Shown here: one piece after another, positions 1 to 8,588 of the stretch
Layout of the letters: the number at the start of each line of letters is the position of its first letter
How positions within the stretch are numbered: position 1 is the first letter of the stretch
DNA from: Ollibium composti
GTDB lineage: Bacteria; Pseudomonadota; Alphaproteobacteria; Rhizobiales; Rhizobiaceae
Direction of reading: 5' to 3'
Length of the DNA stretch: 64,000 nucleotides
Assembly (NCBI RefSeq): GCF_004801285.1
Contig: NZ_SSNY01000002.1
Span: 124,001 to 188,000 of the forward strand
Notes under the pieces: generated by a model
Seen by the model: only the letters and a program-made list of their open reading frames with translations
The model's database searches: none
What the model was told of the DNA's origin: nothing
Position numbers and translations under genes: made by a program

Positions 1-58
1 CCAGATCGCGCACCTCGATCAGCGGGGCATCCGTGGAGAGATTGACGGTGTCGTTCAT
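1..58 (-). CDS. sugar ABC transporter ATP-binding protein, N-terminal fragment
   Basis: Only the first 19 codons are in the window; the gene runs off the left edge. The visible N-terminus ends in LIEVRDL, the opening strand typical of ABC ATPases. It starts 11 bp after the stop of the permease gene on the same strand, so it is the third gene of the binding protein-permease-ATPase importer. By position it should energise inositol uptake. The family call rests on context plus this short peptide. Confidence 0.6.
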   Translation of the reverse strand, partial: MNDTVNLSTDAPLIEVRDL

Positions 59-69
59 GGCCCTCTCCC

Positions 70-1191
70 TCAGCGCTCGCCGGTGGCGCGGCGGCGGATG
101 TAGCTGTTGAACAGCACGGCCGTCAGCAGCATCAGGCCGAGGAACACTTGGAACCAGTCGTTCGGCGCGCCGGTGAACAGGATGCCCATCTGTACCACGC
201 CGAAGATCAGTGCGCCGAAGAAGGCGCCGACGACGGAGCCGTAGCCGCCGGTGAGCAGGCAGCCGCCGATGACGGCGGCGATGATCGCCTCGAATTCCTT
301 CAGCACGCCGCGGTCGGCGGCGGCCGAGCCGAATTCCATGACCTGGCAGGTGGCGTAGACGGTGGCGCAGAAAGCGGTGACCATGAACAGGGTGATCTTC
401 ACCCGCGCCACCGGCACGCCGACATTGCGCGCCGCATTGGCATCGCCGCCGGCACCGAAGATCCAGTTGCCGAAGCGGGTCCGGGTGAGCACGATGTGGC
501 CGACCAGCGCGATGACGAAAGCCCAGATCACCACGGCCGGAATGCCCTGAACCGAAGGCTGGCCGTTCGGCAGCGTGCCGATGATGCCCGCCTCCGCCAT
601 CCAGACGAACAGGCCGGGGAAGGCCTTGCCGGAAAACAGCGGCACGACGAACGAGTCGCCGGCGAAGTTCTTCACGCCCGAGACGATGGTGCGGTTGGCG
701 AACAGGATGGAGAGCGCGATCGTCATGCCGCGCAGGATATAGAGCGAGGCCAGCGTGACGATGAAGGACGGCAGGCGGGTGCGCACCACGATCAGCCCGT
801 TGAGAAAACCGATCAGCAACGCGCCGCAGAAGGCGAAGACCACGCTGATCTCGACCGGCCAGCCGAAATAGACGGTGGGGATGGCGATCATCATGCCAGC
901 GAAGCCGATCATCGAGCCGACCGAAAGATCGAACTCGCCGCCGACCATCAGCAATGCCGCGCCTGTGGCGATGATGGTGAGCTGCGCCGTGACGGTGATC
1001 CAGTTCATGATGCCGTCGGCGGCGAACATGCCGGTGCCGTGCGCGGTGGCGCCGAAGAACAGGAAGACCAGGACGGTGCCGGCGATGGCTCCCAGTTCAG
1101 GCCGTGACAACAGCTTGCGCAGGCCGGATTGCTTTTGCAGGCGTTCGTCGGCGGGCCGTCCGGCAGCCGCGACGGTTGGGTTCTCGGCCAT
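70..1191 (-). CDS. sugar (probably myo-inositol) ABC transporter permease
   Basis: A 373-residue hydrophobic protein of the RbsC/FrcC/IatP carbohydrate-uptake permease family. A charged N-terminal tail of about 30 residues is followed by some 8-10 membrane segments; the family signature region GGEFDLSVGSMIGFAG is near residue 85 and GGCLLTGGYGSVVGAFFGAL near residue 310. It forms the inner-membrane channel for the periplasmic binding protein encoded upstream. The binding-protein gene ends 77 bp before its start and the ATPase gene begins 11 bp after its stop, so the three form one operon. Inositol as substrate is inferred from the divergent iol genes; D-fructose or ribose would be the alternatives from sequence alone. 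Confidence 0.9.
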   Translation of the reverse strand: MAENPTVAAAGRPADERLQKQSGLRKLLSRPELGAIAGTVLVFLFFGATAHGTGMFAADGIMNWITVTAQLTIIATGAALLMVGGEFDLSVGSMIGFAGMMIAIPTVYFGWPVEISVVFAFCGALLIGFLNGLIVVRTRLPSFIVTLASLYILRGMTIALSILFANRTIVSGVKNFAGDSFVVPLFSGKAFPGLFVWMAEAGIIGTLPNGQPSVQGIPAVVIWAFVIALVGHIVLTRTRFGNWIFGAGGDANAARNVGVPVARVKITLFMVTAFCATVYATCQVMEFGSAAADRGVLKEFEAIIAAVIGGCLLTGGYGSVVGAFFGALIFGVVQMGILFTGAPNDWFQVFLGLMLLTAVLFNSYIRRRATGER

Positions 1192-1268
1192 CGCAGTCTC
1201 CCCGTCAGAAGATGAAGTGGATGCGCGCGGCCGCTGGCTTTTGCCGGCCGCGCGCGTCTCGCCGTTGC

Positions 1269-2225
1269 CTAGCGGTATTCGCCCGCCAGCTTCTCGACCA
1301 TCTCGATGTTCGCCTTGGTGACGAAGCCCGGCCCGGTGTTGACGTTGTTGGCCGGCAGCACGCCGTAGCGCTTGTATTCGGTCAGGAATATGACCGGCAG
1401 GTAGCCCTGCAGGTAGGGCTGCTGGTCGATGGCGGACTCCACGATGCCGTCCTTGATGCCCTGCGAGATGTCGGACGACAGGTCGAAGGTGATGAAGTTG
1501 TACTTCGACGTCTCGCCGGTGTCGCGCAGGAGCTTGATGGTCGGCTCGGCCGCGTTCGGGCCCAGCGTCAGGATGCCGTTGGTGCCCGGATGTGCGGTTA
1601 GGTACGCCTTGACCTTGTTGTAGACCCCCGTCGGGTCCTGGCCGGAATCGACCATGTGGTCGCCGAGCGGCACGCCGAGCCCGTCGGCATAGCCCTGGCA
1701 GCGCTCCACCGAGGCGGCGTTGGTGATGTAGTGGTTGACGCAGACGAAGTCGGTGACGCCCGCCGCCTTGGCGCGTTCGCCCGCACCCTTGCCGGCGTCG
1801 TATTCGGGCTGGCCGATATGCATCAGCGCGCCGAGCTGCTTGGACTGGTCGGCGGTGCCGGAATTGACGGTGATGACCGGGATGCCCTTGGCGATGGCGT
1901 CCTTGATGGCGCTCTGTAGCACGTCGAAGTCGGCGATGGTGGTGATGATGCCGTCAGGATTGGTGGCAGCCGCCTGCTGGATGATGCGCGCCATGTCGGC
2001 GATGTCGCCGGTCGGCGGGTTGCGGTAATCGACGGTGGACTTGGTGTCGGCGGCCGCGTTCTTCAGCGCGTTCTTGATGACGTTCCACCAGGAATCGGTG
2101 TCCGGCGCGTGGCTGACGAAGACGAAGTGCTCGCCGTCGGCATGTGCGGTGACGGCGCCGAGGCCGACCAGCAGCGGCACGGCGGCGACGGCCGCCGCCA
2201 GAAGTTTCTTCAACTGAGTTTTCAT
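1269..2225 (-). CDS. periplasmic sugar-binding protein (probably inositol)
   Basis: A 318-residue periplasmic-binding-protein-like (type I) solute receptor. The N-terminus has a classical signal peptide (KTQLKKLL, then a hydrophobic stretch, cleavage likely after AHA near residue 29). The mature part has the ribose-binding-protein fold pattern, including PDGIITTIAD and IPVITVNSG. A very strong ribosome site (GGGAGGAG on the minus strand) precedes the ATG. It is the first gene of the importer operon and diverges from the iolR/iolC side; two IolR-like boxes lie within 75 bp upstream. Comparable to IbpA of Caulobacter or IntA of Rhizobium by role, which I infer from context. Confidence 0.88.
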   Translation of the reverse strand: MKTQLKKLLAAAVAAVPLLVGLGAVTAHADGEHFVFVSHAPDTDSWWNVIKNALKNAAADTKSTVDYRNPPTGDIADMARIIQQAAATNPDGIITTIADFDVLQSAIKDAIAKGIPVITVNSGTADQSKQLGALMHIGQPEYDAGKGAGERAKAAGVTDFVCVNHYITNAASVERCQGYADGLGVPLGDHMVDSGQDPTGVYNKVKAYLTAHPGTNGILTLGPNAAEPTIKLLRDTGETSKYNFITFDLSSDISQGIKDGIVESAIDQQPYLQGYLPVIFLTEYKRYGVLPANNVNTGPGFVTKANIEMVEKLAGEYR

Positions 2226-2256
2226 GATCTCCTCCCTAGAGATTGCCGTGAAAATT

Positions 2257-2299
2257 GGAATTTCTCTACCAAAGTATCACTTTTTGGATTATGTATTCC
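2257..2299. promoter_or_regulatory. paired IolR-like operator boxes upstream of the importer
   Basis: Two imperfect matches to the GGAA-N6-TTCC motif reported for rhizobial IolR lie 29 bp apart, about three helical turns: GGAATTTCTCTACC at 2257-2270 and GGATTATGTATTCC at 2286-2299. They lie 32-74 bp upstream of the binding-protein start codon. The same two-box layout occurs before iolC, which supports a shared regulator. Confidence 0.55.
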
Positions 2300-2445
2300 A
2301 TTTTTTAGCGATACGTCAAGCGGATCGCGAGGAAATCGCGGGGAAGGGAATCGGCGGCTGTCGAAGCGCTCTTGCGCTGACCGGGCCGGGCATGATTTTC
2401 CTCAGGGAGACTGACTTTGGGCCGCGCGTTGCGGAAAGGAAAACG

Positions 2446-3297
2446 ATGAGCGACGTGGAAACGATCAACGCCCCTCGCGACTTCGATTCGTTGCGCGCCG
2501 CGATCCTAGAGCGGCGCGACAGTCTGCCGAAACGCATCGCCCAGGTCGCCGCCTATGCGCTCGACAATCCCGACGATATCGCCTTCGGCACCGCCGCCTC
2601 CATCGCGACTTTGGCGGGCGTGCAGCCGTCGACCCTCGTGCGCTTCGCCCAGCAGCTCGGCTTCGACGGGTTCACCGCCATGCAGGGGGTGTTCCGCGAG
2701 CGGCTGCGCGAGCGCACCTCTTCCTACGACGAGCGGCTGTCGACGCTGCGCGCCAAGGCTGACGCAGGCGCCGGCCACCGTGCCGTCTTCGACGGCTTCG
2801 TGACGGCAGCGTCGACCTCGCTGGCCGATATCGCGCGCAGCATCGACGAGGCGCACCTGGAGCAGGCCGTCGATCTGCTGGCCGGGGCGGGCACGGTCTA
2901 TATCCTCGCCAAGCGCCGCTCCTATCCGGTTGCCTCCTATCTCGCCTATGCGCTGGGCAAGCTGAAGATCCGCAGCCAGCTCATCGAATCGGCCGGCGGC
3001 CTGAATGCCGAGATGATCGGCTTCGCCACGCCGAAGGATGCCGCCATCGCCATTTCCTTCTCGCCTTACGCATCGGCCACCGTCGACGAGGCGCGCGCGA
3101 TCGCCAGGCAGGGCGTGCCGGTCGTCGCCATCACCGACAGCGCCTTTTCGCCGCTGGCGCAGGTCGCCACTGTCTGGTTCGAGGTTGCGGAAGCCGATTT
3201 CGGCGGTTTCCGCTCGCTTTCGGCCACCATGGCGCTGGCCATGGCCATCGCGGTTTCGGTTGCGGAGAAGCGCCGCTTGCTCGGCGGCAAGCGATAG
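2446..3297 (+). CDS. iolR: RpiR/MurR-family transcriptional regulator of inositol genes
   Basis: A 283-residue regulator with an N-terminal RpiR helix-turn-helix (residues about 15-90, including IATLAGVQPSTLVRFAQQLGF) and a C-terminal SIS sugar-phosphate-isomerase-like domain (about 120-260) that normally senses a phosphorylated sugar intermediate. The frame is open further upstream, but the ATG at 2446 is chosen because a good ribosome site (GGAAAGGA) lies 5 bp before it and the domain begins there. It lies between the importer and iolC, both of which carry GGAA-N6-TTCC-like boxes. Known S. meliloti IolR represses iol genes until a catabolic intermediate appears; the same role is inferred here. 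Confidence 0.85.
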   Translation: MSDVETINAPRDFDSLRAAILERRDSLPKRIAQVAAYALDNPDDIAFGTAASIATLAGVQPSTLVRFAQQLGFDGFTAMQGVFRERLRERTSSYDERLSTLRAKADAGAGHRAVFDGFVTAASTSLADIARSIDEAHLEQAVDLLAGAGTVYILAKRRSYPVASYLAYALGKLKIRSQLIESAGGLNAEMIGFATPKDAAIAISFSPYASATVDEARAIARQGVPVVAITDSAFSPLAQVATVWFEVAEADFGGFRSLSATMALAMAIAVSVAEKRRLLGGKR

Positions 3298-3320
3298 CAG
3301 TTACCGGCAATCCCTAGCAG

Positions 3321-3364
3321 GGAATGTATGTTCCATATTGACTGTAATATGGAATTGATATTTC
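3321..3364. promoter_or_regulatory. paired IolR operator boxes upstream of iolC
   Basis: An exact GGAA-N6-TTCC match (GGAATGTATGTTCC, 3321-3334) is followed 30 bp later by a one-mismatch copy (GGAATTGATATTTC, 3351-3364). Both fall between the iolR stop and the iolC start. The spacing mirrors the pair upstream of the importer. Confidence 0.65.
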
Positions 3365-3431
3365 ATCAGAGCAAATGTGCCGAGCAATGATCGGCAGCAC
3401 GAAGAAAAATCCAGGAAGCAGGGAGGTGCGG

Positions 3432-5357
3432 GTGAAAGAAGCTGCCGACAAGCCGCTTGATGTCATCGCCGTCGGCCGCGCCTCCGTCGATCTCTACGGC
3501 CAGCAGATCGGCTCGCGGCTGGAGGATATCGCCTCCTTCGCCAAGTCCGTCGGCGGCTGCCCGGCCAACATCGCCATCGGCACCGCCCGGCTCGGCCTGA
3601 AATCGGCGCTGCTGACGCGAGTCGGCGACGAACAGATGGGCCGCTTCATCCGCGAGCAGTTGGTGCGCGAGGGCGTCTCCGTCGCGGCGCTCAAGACCGA
3701 TCCGGATCGCCTGACGGCGCTGGTTCTGTTGTCGGTGGAGGACGAAGGCGTCTCGCCCATGATCTTCGTGCGTACCGACTGCGCCGACATGGCGCTGGAA
3801 CCGGACGACGTAGACGAGGCCTTCGTCGCCTCGGCGCGCGCCGTCGTCGTCACCGGCACGCATTTCTCGCGTGAAAATACCGCCGCCGCGCAGCGCAAGG
3901 CCATGCGCGTCATGAAGCAGAGCGGCGGCAAAGTCGTCTTCGACATCGACTATCGGCCGAACCTGTGGGGCCTTGCCGGCCACGCTGAGGGCTTCGGCCG
4001 CTACGTCAAGTCGGATCGCGTCTCGGCTGAAATGAAGGCGGTGCTGCCGAAGTGCGACCTGATCGTCGGCACCGAGGAGGAGGTGCTGATCGCCTCCGGC
4101 GAAAGCGACCTGTTGGCGGCGCTGAAGACGATCCGGACGCTCACGCCCGCCACCATCGTGCTCAAGCGCGGCGCCATGGGCTGCATTGTCTATGACGGGC
4201 CGATCCCGGACGATCTCGAAGCCGGCATAGTCGGCAAGGGGTTCCCGATCGAGGTCTACAATGTGCTCGGCGCAGGCGATGCCTTCATGTCCGGCTTCCT
4301 GCGCGGCTGGCTGGGCGGCGAAAGCCTGGAGACGGCGGCGACCTGGGCCAATGCCTGCGGGGCGTTTGCCGTATCGCGGCTTTTGTGTTCGCCAGAGTAC
4401 CCGACCTTCGAGGAACTGACCTTCTTCCTCGATCACGGGAGCAGGCATCATGCGCTGCGCAAGGACGAGGCGATCGCCCACATCCATTGGGCGACGACGC
4501 GCCGGCGCGAAATTCCCTCGCTGATGGCCTTCGCCATCGATCATCGCGTCCAGTTGGAAGCGGTGGCCGAGAAGGCCGGCGCCGACTTTTCCCGCATCGA
4601 CGCCTTCAAGGTGCTGGCGGTGAAGGCTGCGGCAAAGGTCGCCGAGGGCCGCGCAGGCTACGGCATGCTGATCGATGAACGATATGGCCGCGAAGCGCTG
4701 TTCGAATTTGCCCGCCATTCCTTTGCCTGGCTCGGCCGGCCGGTCGAACTGCCGGGCTCGCGACCGCTGCGCTTCGAATTTTCGCAGGACATCGGCTCGC
4801 AGCTTGTCGAATGGCCGGTGACGCACTGCATCAAGTGCCTGTGCTTCTACCATCCCGACGATCCGCCGGCGCTGAAGCAGGAGCAGCAGGAGAAACTGCG
4901 CGCTTTGTTCGACGCCGCCCGCAAGGTAGGACGCGAACTGCTCGTCGAGATTATCGCCTCGAAGAACGGAGCTGTCGACGGCCGCACCGTGCCGCGCGCG
5001 CTGGAAGAACTCTATGCGCTCGGCATCAAGCCGGACTGGTGGAAGCTGGAGCCGCAACGCTCGGCAGCTGCCTGGAAGGCCATCGAGGCGACGATCACCG
5101 GAAACGACCCGTGGTGCCGCGGCGTCGTGCTGCTCGGGCTGGAAGCGCCGCAGGACGAGCTGGAATTGGCCTTCGCCGCAACGGCGGACGTGCCGGTGGT
5201 CAAGGGTTTTGCGGTCGGCCGTACGCTTTTCATCGACGCAGCCGAGAAATGGTTCGCCGGCGCACTATCGGACGAGGAAGCGATTGGCGACATGGCCGCC
5301 CGCTTCGACGCGCTCACCCGTGCATGGCTTGCCGCGCGCGGCCGCAAGGCGGCATAA
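3432..5357 (+). CDS. iolC: bifunctional 5-dehydro-2-deoxygluconokinase / DUF2090 aldolase-like protein
   Basis: A two-domain inositol-catabolic enzyme of about 641 residues. The N-terminal half is a PfkB/ribokinase-type kinase: the first strand DVIAVGRASVDLYG, the sugar-contact region VGGCPANIA, and the catalytic GAGDAFMSGF motif around nucleotides 4269-4300. It phosphorylates 5-dehydro-2-deoxy-D-gluconate. The C-terminal half is DUF2090, a TIM-barrel-like domain that databases propose as the aldolase replacing IolJ. The GTG at 3432 is preferred to upstream in-frame ATGs because GGGAGG ends 5 bp before it. First gene of iolC-D-E-x-B; an exact IolR box lies upstream. The aldolase role of DUF2090 is inference. 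Confidence 0.93.
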   Translation: MKEAADKPLDVIAVGRASVDLYGQQIGSRLEDIASFAKSVGGCPANIAIGTARLGLKSALLTRVGDEQMGRFIREQLVREGVSVAALKTDPDRLTALVLLSVEDEGVSPMIFVRTDCADMALEPDDVDEAFVASARAVVVTGTHFSRENTAAAQRKAMRVMKQSGGKVVFDIDYRPNLWGLAGHAEGFGRYVKSDRVSAEMKAVLPKCDLIVGTEEEVLIASGESDLLAALKTIRTLTPATIVLKRGAMGCIVYDGPIPDDLEAGIVGKGFPIEVYNVLGAGDAFMSGFLRGWLGGESLETAATWANACGAFAVSRLLCSPEYPTFEELTFFLDHGSRHHALRKDEAIAHIHWATTRRREIPSLMAFAIDHRVQLEAVAEKAGADFSRIDAFKVLAVKAAAKVAEGRAGYGMLIDERYGREALFEFARHSFAWLGRPVELPGSRPLRFEFSQDIGSQLVEWPVTHCIKCLCFYHPDDPPALKQEQQEKLRALFDAARKVGRELLVEIIASKNGAVDGRTVPRALEELYALGIKPDWWKLEPQRSAAAWKAIEATITGNDPWCRGVVLLGLEAPQDELELAFAATADVPVVKGFAVGRTLFIDAAEKWFAGALSDEEAIGDMAARFDALTRAWLAARGRKAA

Positions 5358-5386
5358 CATAAATAATATGGCTCTCCGTCAAACAA

Positions 5387-5479
5387 CCCCCACCCCTAAC
5401 CCCTCCCCGCAGGGGGGAGGGGAAGCTGCCGCGCCCAAATCCCCCTCCCCCTTGCGGGGAGGGGTCAGGGGTGGGGGTA
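5387..5479. repeat. dispersed palindromic intergenic repeat, family A copy 1
   Basis: A GC-rich inverted repeat between iolC and iolD. The left arm begins CCCCCACCCCTAACCCC and the right arm ends GGGGTCAGGGGTGGGGGT, each arm also holding an inner CCTCCCC/GGGGAGG palindrome. The same unit recurs at 23120, 25853, 27778 and 51552. As RNA it would fold into a long hairpin inside the iol transcript. Confidence 0.85.
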
Positions 5480-5510
5480 TCGCCGCCGGCCCGATACCGG
5501 GAGGAATCTC

Positions 5511-7361
5511 GTGACCAAAACCATCCGCCTCACCATGGCGCAGGCGCTGACGCGCTTCCTTGCCCGGCAGATGACCGAGATCGATGGTGAGAAGCTGCCG
5601 ATCTTTGGCGGCGTCTGGGCAATCTTCGGCCATGGCAACGTCGCCGGCATCGGCGAGGCGCTGTACGGCGAGCGCGAGGCTTTGCCCACCTTCCGCGCCC
5701 ATAACGAGCAGGCGATGACGCATGCGGCCATCGCCTATGCCAAGGCGAATTTCCGCCGGCGCTTCATGGCCACCACGACCTCCATCGGGCCTGGCGCGCT
5801 CAATATGGTGACGGCGGCGGCCCTTGCCCATGTCAACCGGCTGCCGGTCCTGCTCCTGCCCGGCGATGTCTTCGCCAACCGCATTCCCGATCCGGTGTTG
5901 CAGCAGGCCGAGGACTTTTCCGACGGCACCGCCACCGTCAACGACTGCTTCCGTCCCGTTTCGCGCTATTTCGACCGCATCACCCGGCCCGAGCAGATCG
6001 TGCCGGCGCTCAACCGCGCCATGCAGGTGCTGACCGATCCGGCTGAATGCGGGCCGGTGACGCTGGCACTATGCCAGGACGTGCAGGCCGAGGCTTGTGA
6101 CTATCCCGAAAGCTTCTTCGCCGAGCGCCTCTGGACGCCGCGCCGGCAGCGTCCGGATCGAGGCGAACTGGCCGCTGCTGCGGCGGCGCTGAGGGCGGCG
6201 AGGAAGCCGCTGATCGTCGCCGGCGGCGGCGTGCTTTACTCCGGCGCTTCCGATGCGCTGGCCGATTTCGTCGAAGCGACCGGCATTCCCGTCTGCGAGA
6301 CGCAAGGCGGAAAATCCTCGCTGCCGGACGATCATCGCCTCAACATGGCTGCCGTCGGCGTCACCGGCACATCCGCCGCCAACCGTCTGGCCGAAGAGGC
6401 GGACGTGGTGCTGGCGGTGGGCACACGGTTGCAGGATTTCACCACCGGCTCATGGGCGCTGTTCAAGGGCGAGGGCAAGACGCTTGTCGGCCTCAACGTC
6501 CAGCCTTTCGATGCCGGTAAGCACCGCGCGCTGCCACTGGTCGCGGATGCGAAGGAAGGCTTGGCTGAACTGTTTACTGCTCTGAACGGCTGGAAGGCGC
6601 CTGCTGGCTGGACCGACAACGCCGTGAAAGGCAAGGCAGAATGGCAGGCCGAGGCCGGCAAGGTCACGGCATCGACCAACGTCGCCCTGCCGTCGGATGC
6701 GCAGGTGATCGGCGCCGTGCAGCGGGCGATGGGGTCCGGCGTCATCGCCCTGCACGCGGCCGGTGGCCTGCCGGGCGAGATGCACAAGCTCTGGCAGGCT
6801 GGCGCACCGGGCTCCTACCATGCCGAATACGGCTTCTCGACCATGGGCTACGAAATTGCCGGCGCGCTCGGCGTCAAGATGGCGCGGCCGGACAAGGAAG
6901 TCGTCGTCATGGTCGGCGACGGCTCCTACCTTATGCTCAATTCCGAGATCGCCACGTCCGTGATGCTCGGCCTGAAGCTCACCGTCGTGCTGCTCGACAA
7001 TCGCGGCTTCGGCTGCATCAACCGGCTACAGATGGCGACCGGTGGCGCCAACTTCAACAACCTGTTGAAGGATGCGCGCCACGAGACATTGCCCGATATC
7101 GACTTCCCCGCCCATGCCTCCAGCCTCGGCGCGATCGCGCAGAAAGTGTCGTCCATCTCGGAATTGGAGACGGCGCTGGCGGCGGCGAAGACCAATGAAC
7201 GCACCACCGTCCTCGTCATCGACACCGATCCGCTGGTATCGACCGAGGCCGGCGGCCATTGGTGGGATGTTGCCGTGCCGGAAGTGTCTTCGCGCCCGCA
7301 AGTCGTTGCCGCACGCAAAGAGTACGATGAAAAGCGCAAGGCGCAGCATGTCGGCGATTGA
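5511..7361 (+). CDS. iolD: 3D-trihydroxycyclohexane-1,2-dione hydrolase
   Basis: A 616-residue thiamine-diphosphate enzyme that opens the inositol ring by hydrolysing the cyclic dione to 5-deoxy-glucuronate. It has the acetolactate-synthase-like three-domain layout: pyrimidine-binding domain with the E in HNEQAMTHAAIAYAK, a central nucleotide-like domain, and a ThDP-binding domain with the GDG motif at 469-471 and LLDNRG near 494-499. It starts with GTG behind a strong GGGAGGAA site; no ATG nearby fits. It follows iolC after the palindromic repeat and precedes iolE by 36 bp. Length and motifs match the family. Confidence 0.95.
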   Translation: MTKTIRLTMAQALTRFLARQMTEIDGEKLPIFGGVWAIFGHGNVAGIGEALYGEREALPTFRAHNEQAMTHAAIAYAKANFRRRFMATTTSIGPGALNMVTAAALAHVNRLPVLLLPGDVFANRIPDPVLQQAEDFSDGTATVNDCFRPVSRYFDRITRPEQIVPALNRAMQVLTDPAECGPVTLALCQDVQAEACDYPESFFAERLWTPRRQRPDRGELAAAAAALRAARKPLIVAGGGVLYSGASDALADFVEATGIPVCETQGGKSSLPDDHRLNMAAVGVTGTSAANRLAEEADVVLAVGTRLQDFTTGSWALFKGEGKTLVGLNVQPFDAGKHRALPLVADAKEGLAELFTALNGWKAPAGWTDNAVKGKAEWQAEAGKVTASTNVALPSDAQVIGAVQRAMGSGVIALHAAGGLPGEMHKLWQAGAPGSYHAEYGFSTMGYEIAGALGVKMARPDKEVVVMVGDGSYLMLNSEIATSVMLGLKLTVVLLDNRGFGCINRLQMATGGANFNNLLKDARHETLPDIDFPAHASSLGAIAQKVSSISELETALAAAKTNERTTVLVIDTDPLVSTEAGGHWWDVAVPEVSSRPQVVAARKEYDEKRKAQHVGD

Positions 7362-7397
7362 GCCGTCACTGGCCACAAGCAAAAACCGGAGATCACC

Positions 7398-8315
7398 GTG
7401 AAGGCAAAACTGGGCATGTCGCCCATCGCGTGGTGGAACGACGACCTTGTCGAACTCTCCGACGACGTGTCGCTGGAGGAGTGTCTGCGCCAGTCCCGCT
7501 CGGCCGGCTTCACCGGCATGGAGAAGGGCCGCCGCTTCCCGGACGATCCGGACGTCATGCTGCCGATCCTGAAGGCGGCGGACGTGACGCTGTGCGGCGG
7601 CTGGTTCTCCGGCACGCTGACGGTCGAGGACCTAGCCGCCAACAAGGACCGCATCGCGCCGATGATCGCCCTGTTCAAGGCGGTCGGCGCGCCCTGTATC
7701 GTCTATGGCGAGGTCGGCCGCTCGATCCAGGGCGACCGGACGAAGCCGCTGGCACAAAAGGCCGTGCTCTCCGACGCCGAGATGAAAGCCTATGCCCGCA
7801 AGGTGACGGACTTCGGCGAATGGTGCGCGGGCCAGGGCATGCCGCTGGCCTACCATCACCATATGGCCGCCGTCGTGCAGTTCGAGCACGAACTGGACGC
7901 CTTCATGAACCAGTCGGGCGAAGGCATTCCGCTGCTGCTCGATGCCGGCCATCTCGCGTTCGCCGGCGGCGATGTGCTGCGCGCCATCGACAGGCACCAC
8001 AAACGCATCAGCCATGTCCATGTGAAGGATATCCGCCAGCCGGTGATCGATGCGCTGGACTGGAAAAAGCAATCCTTCCTCGATGCCGTGGCGCTCGGCG
8101 CCTTCACCGTGCCGGGCGACGGCTCGCTCGATTTCGGCGCCATCGTGCGGAAATTCGCCGACTATGGCTACGAGGGCTGGTTCGTGGTCGAGGCCGAGCA
8201 GGACCCGAAAAAGAATCCGCCGCTCAGGATGGCTGAGGTCGGCTACAAGGAACTGATGCGGGTGATGCTTGCTGCCGGCTATACGGTCGAGACTCAAGGT
8301 TTTCCGAAGGGTTGA
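7398..8315 (+). CDS. iolE: myo-inosose-2 dehydratase
   Basis: A 305-residue xylose-isomerase-like TIM-barrel protein. IolE removes water from 2-keto-myo-inositol to give the dione used by IolD. Characteristic family segments are the N-terminal GMSPIAWWNDDLVELSDDVSLEE, the metal-site strand PLAYHHHM near residue 152, LLLDAGHLAFAGGD near 178, HVHVKDIR near 205, and the terminal VVEAEQDP. It starts with GTG; a GGAG precedes it by 6 bp. It lies between iolD and a small membrane-protein gene in the iol operon. No irregularity seen. Confidence 0.94.
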   Translation: MKAKLGMSPIAWWNDDLVELSDDVSLEECLRQSRSAGFTGMEKGRRFPDDPDVMLPILKAADVTLCGGWFSGTLTVEDLAANKDRIAPMIALFKAVGAPCIVYGEVGRSIQGDRTKPLAQKAVLSDAEMKAYARKVTDFGEWCAGQGMPLAYHHHMAAVVQFEHELDAFMNQSGEGIPLLLDAGHLAFAGGDVLRAIDRHHKRISHVHVKDIRQPVIDALDWKKQSFLDAVALGAFTVPGDGSLDFGAIVRKFADYGYEGWFVVEAEQDPKKNPPLRMAEVGYKELMRVMLAAGYTVETQGFPKG

Positions 8316-8361
8316 GCGACGGCCGGGCGTGGCATAGGGATGGGATTTTCGGGAGCCGCAC

Positions 8362-8577
8362 ATGAAAGACGCCGATCATCCGTTTTTCCGGCCGCTGTGG
8401 CGGCGTGTCGCCCTGGTGGTCGTCTGCCTTTCGTGGGCGGGGCTGGAATTCTACAACGGCTCGCAGACCTGGGGCCTGATCGCGTTGGCCTTCGCCGCTT
8501 ACGGCGCCTGGCAATATCTGTGGCTCTACAAGCCGCCCTGCGATCAGCCGTCCGACCCGTCGCTTCCGAAGGAATGA
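8362..8577 (+). CDS. small two-helix membrane protein in the iol operon
   Basis: A 71-residue protein with two predicted membrane helices (residues about 15-31 and 35-53) and short polar tails; the N-terminus is MKDADHPFFRPLWRR. It may belong to DUF3329, but I cannot confirm that. A GGGAG site precedes the ATG by about 8 bp. It begins 46 bp after iolE, and its TGA overlaps an in-frame ATG of the iolB reading frame (8574), suggesting translational coupling. No enzymatic motif is visible and no role in inositol catabolism is established. Confidence 0.75.
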   Translation: MKDADHPFFRPLWRRVALVVVCLSWAGLEFYNGSQTWGLIALAFAAYGAWQYLWLYKPPCDQPSDPSLPKE

Positions 8578-8588
8578 TCGAGGACATC

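Noticed and set aside
148-1107. A 319-codon plus-strand frame opposite the sugar permease
   Set aside because: Asp/Glu/His-rich shadow of a membrane-protein gene with no start signal.
3366-5057. A 563-codon minus-strand frame opposite iolC
   Set aside because: Antisense shadow of a well-recognised kinase gene; no family signature.
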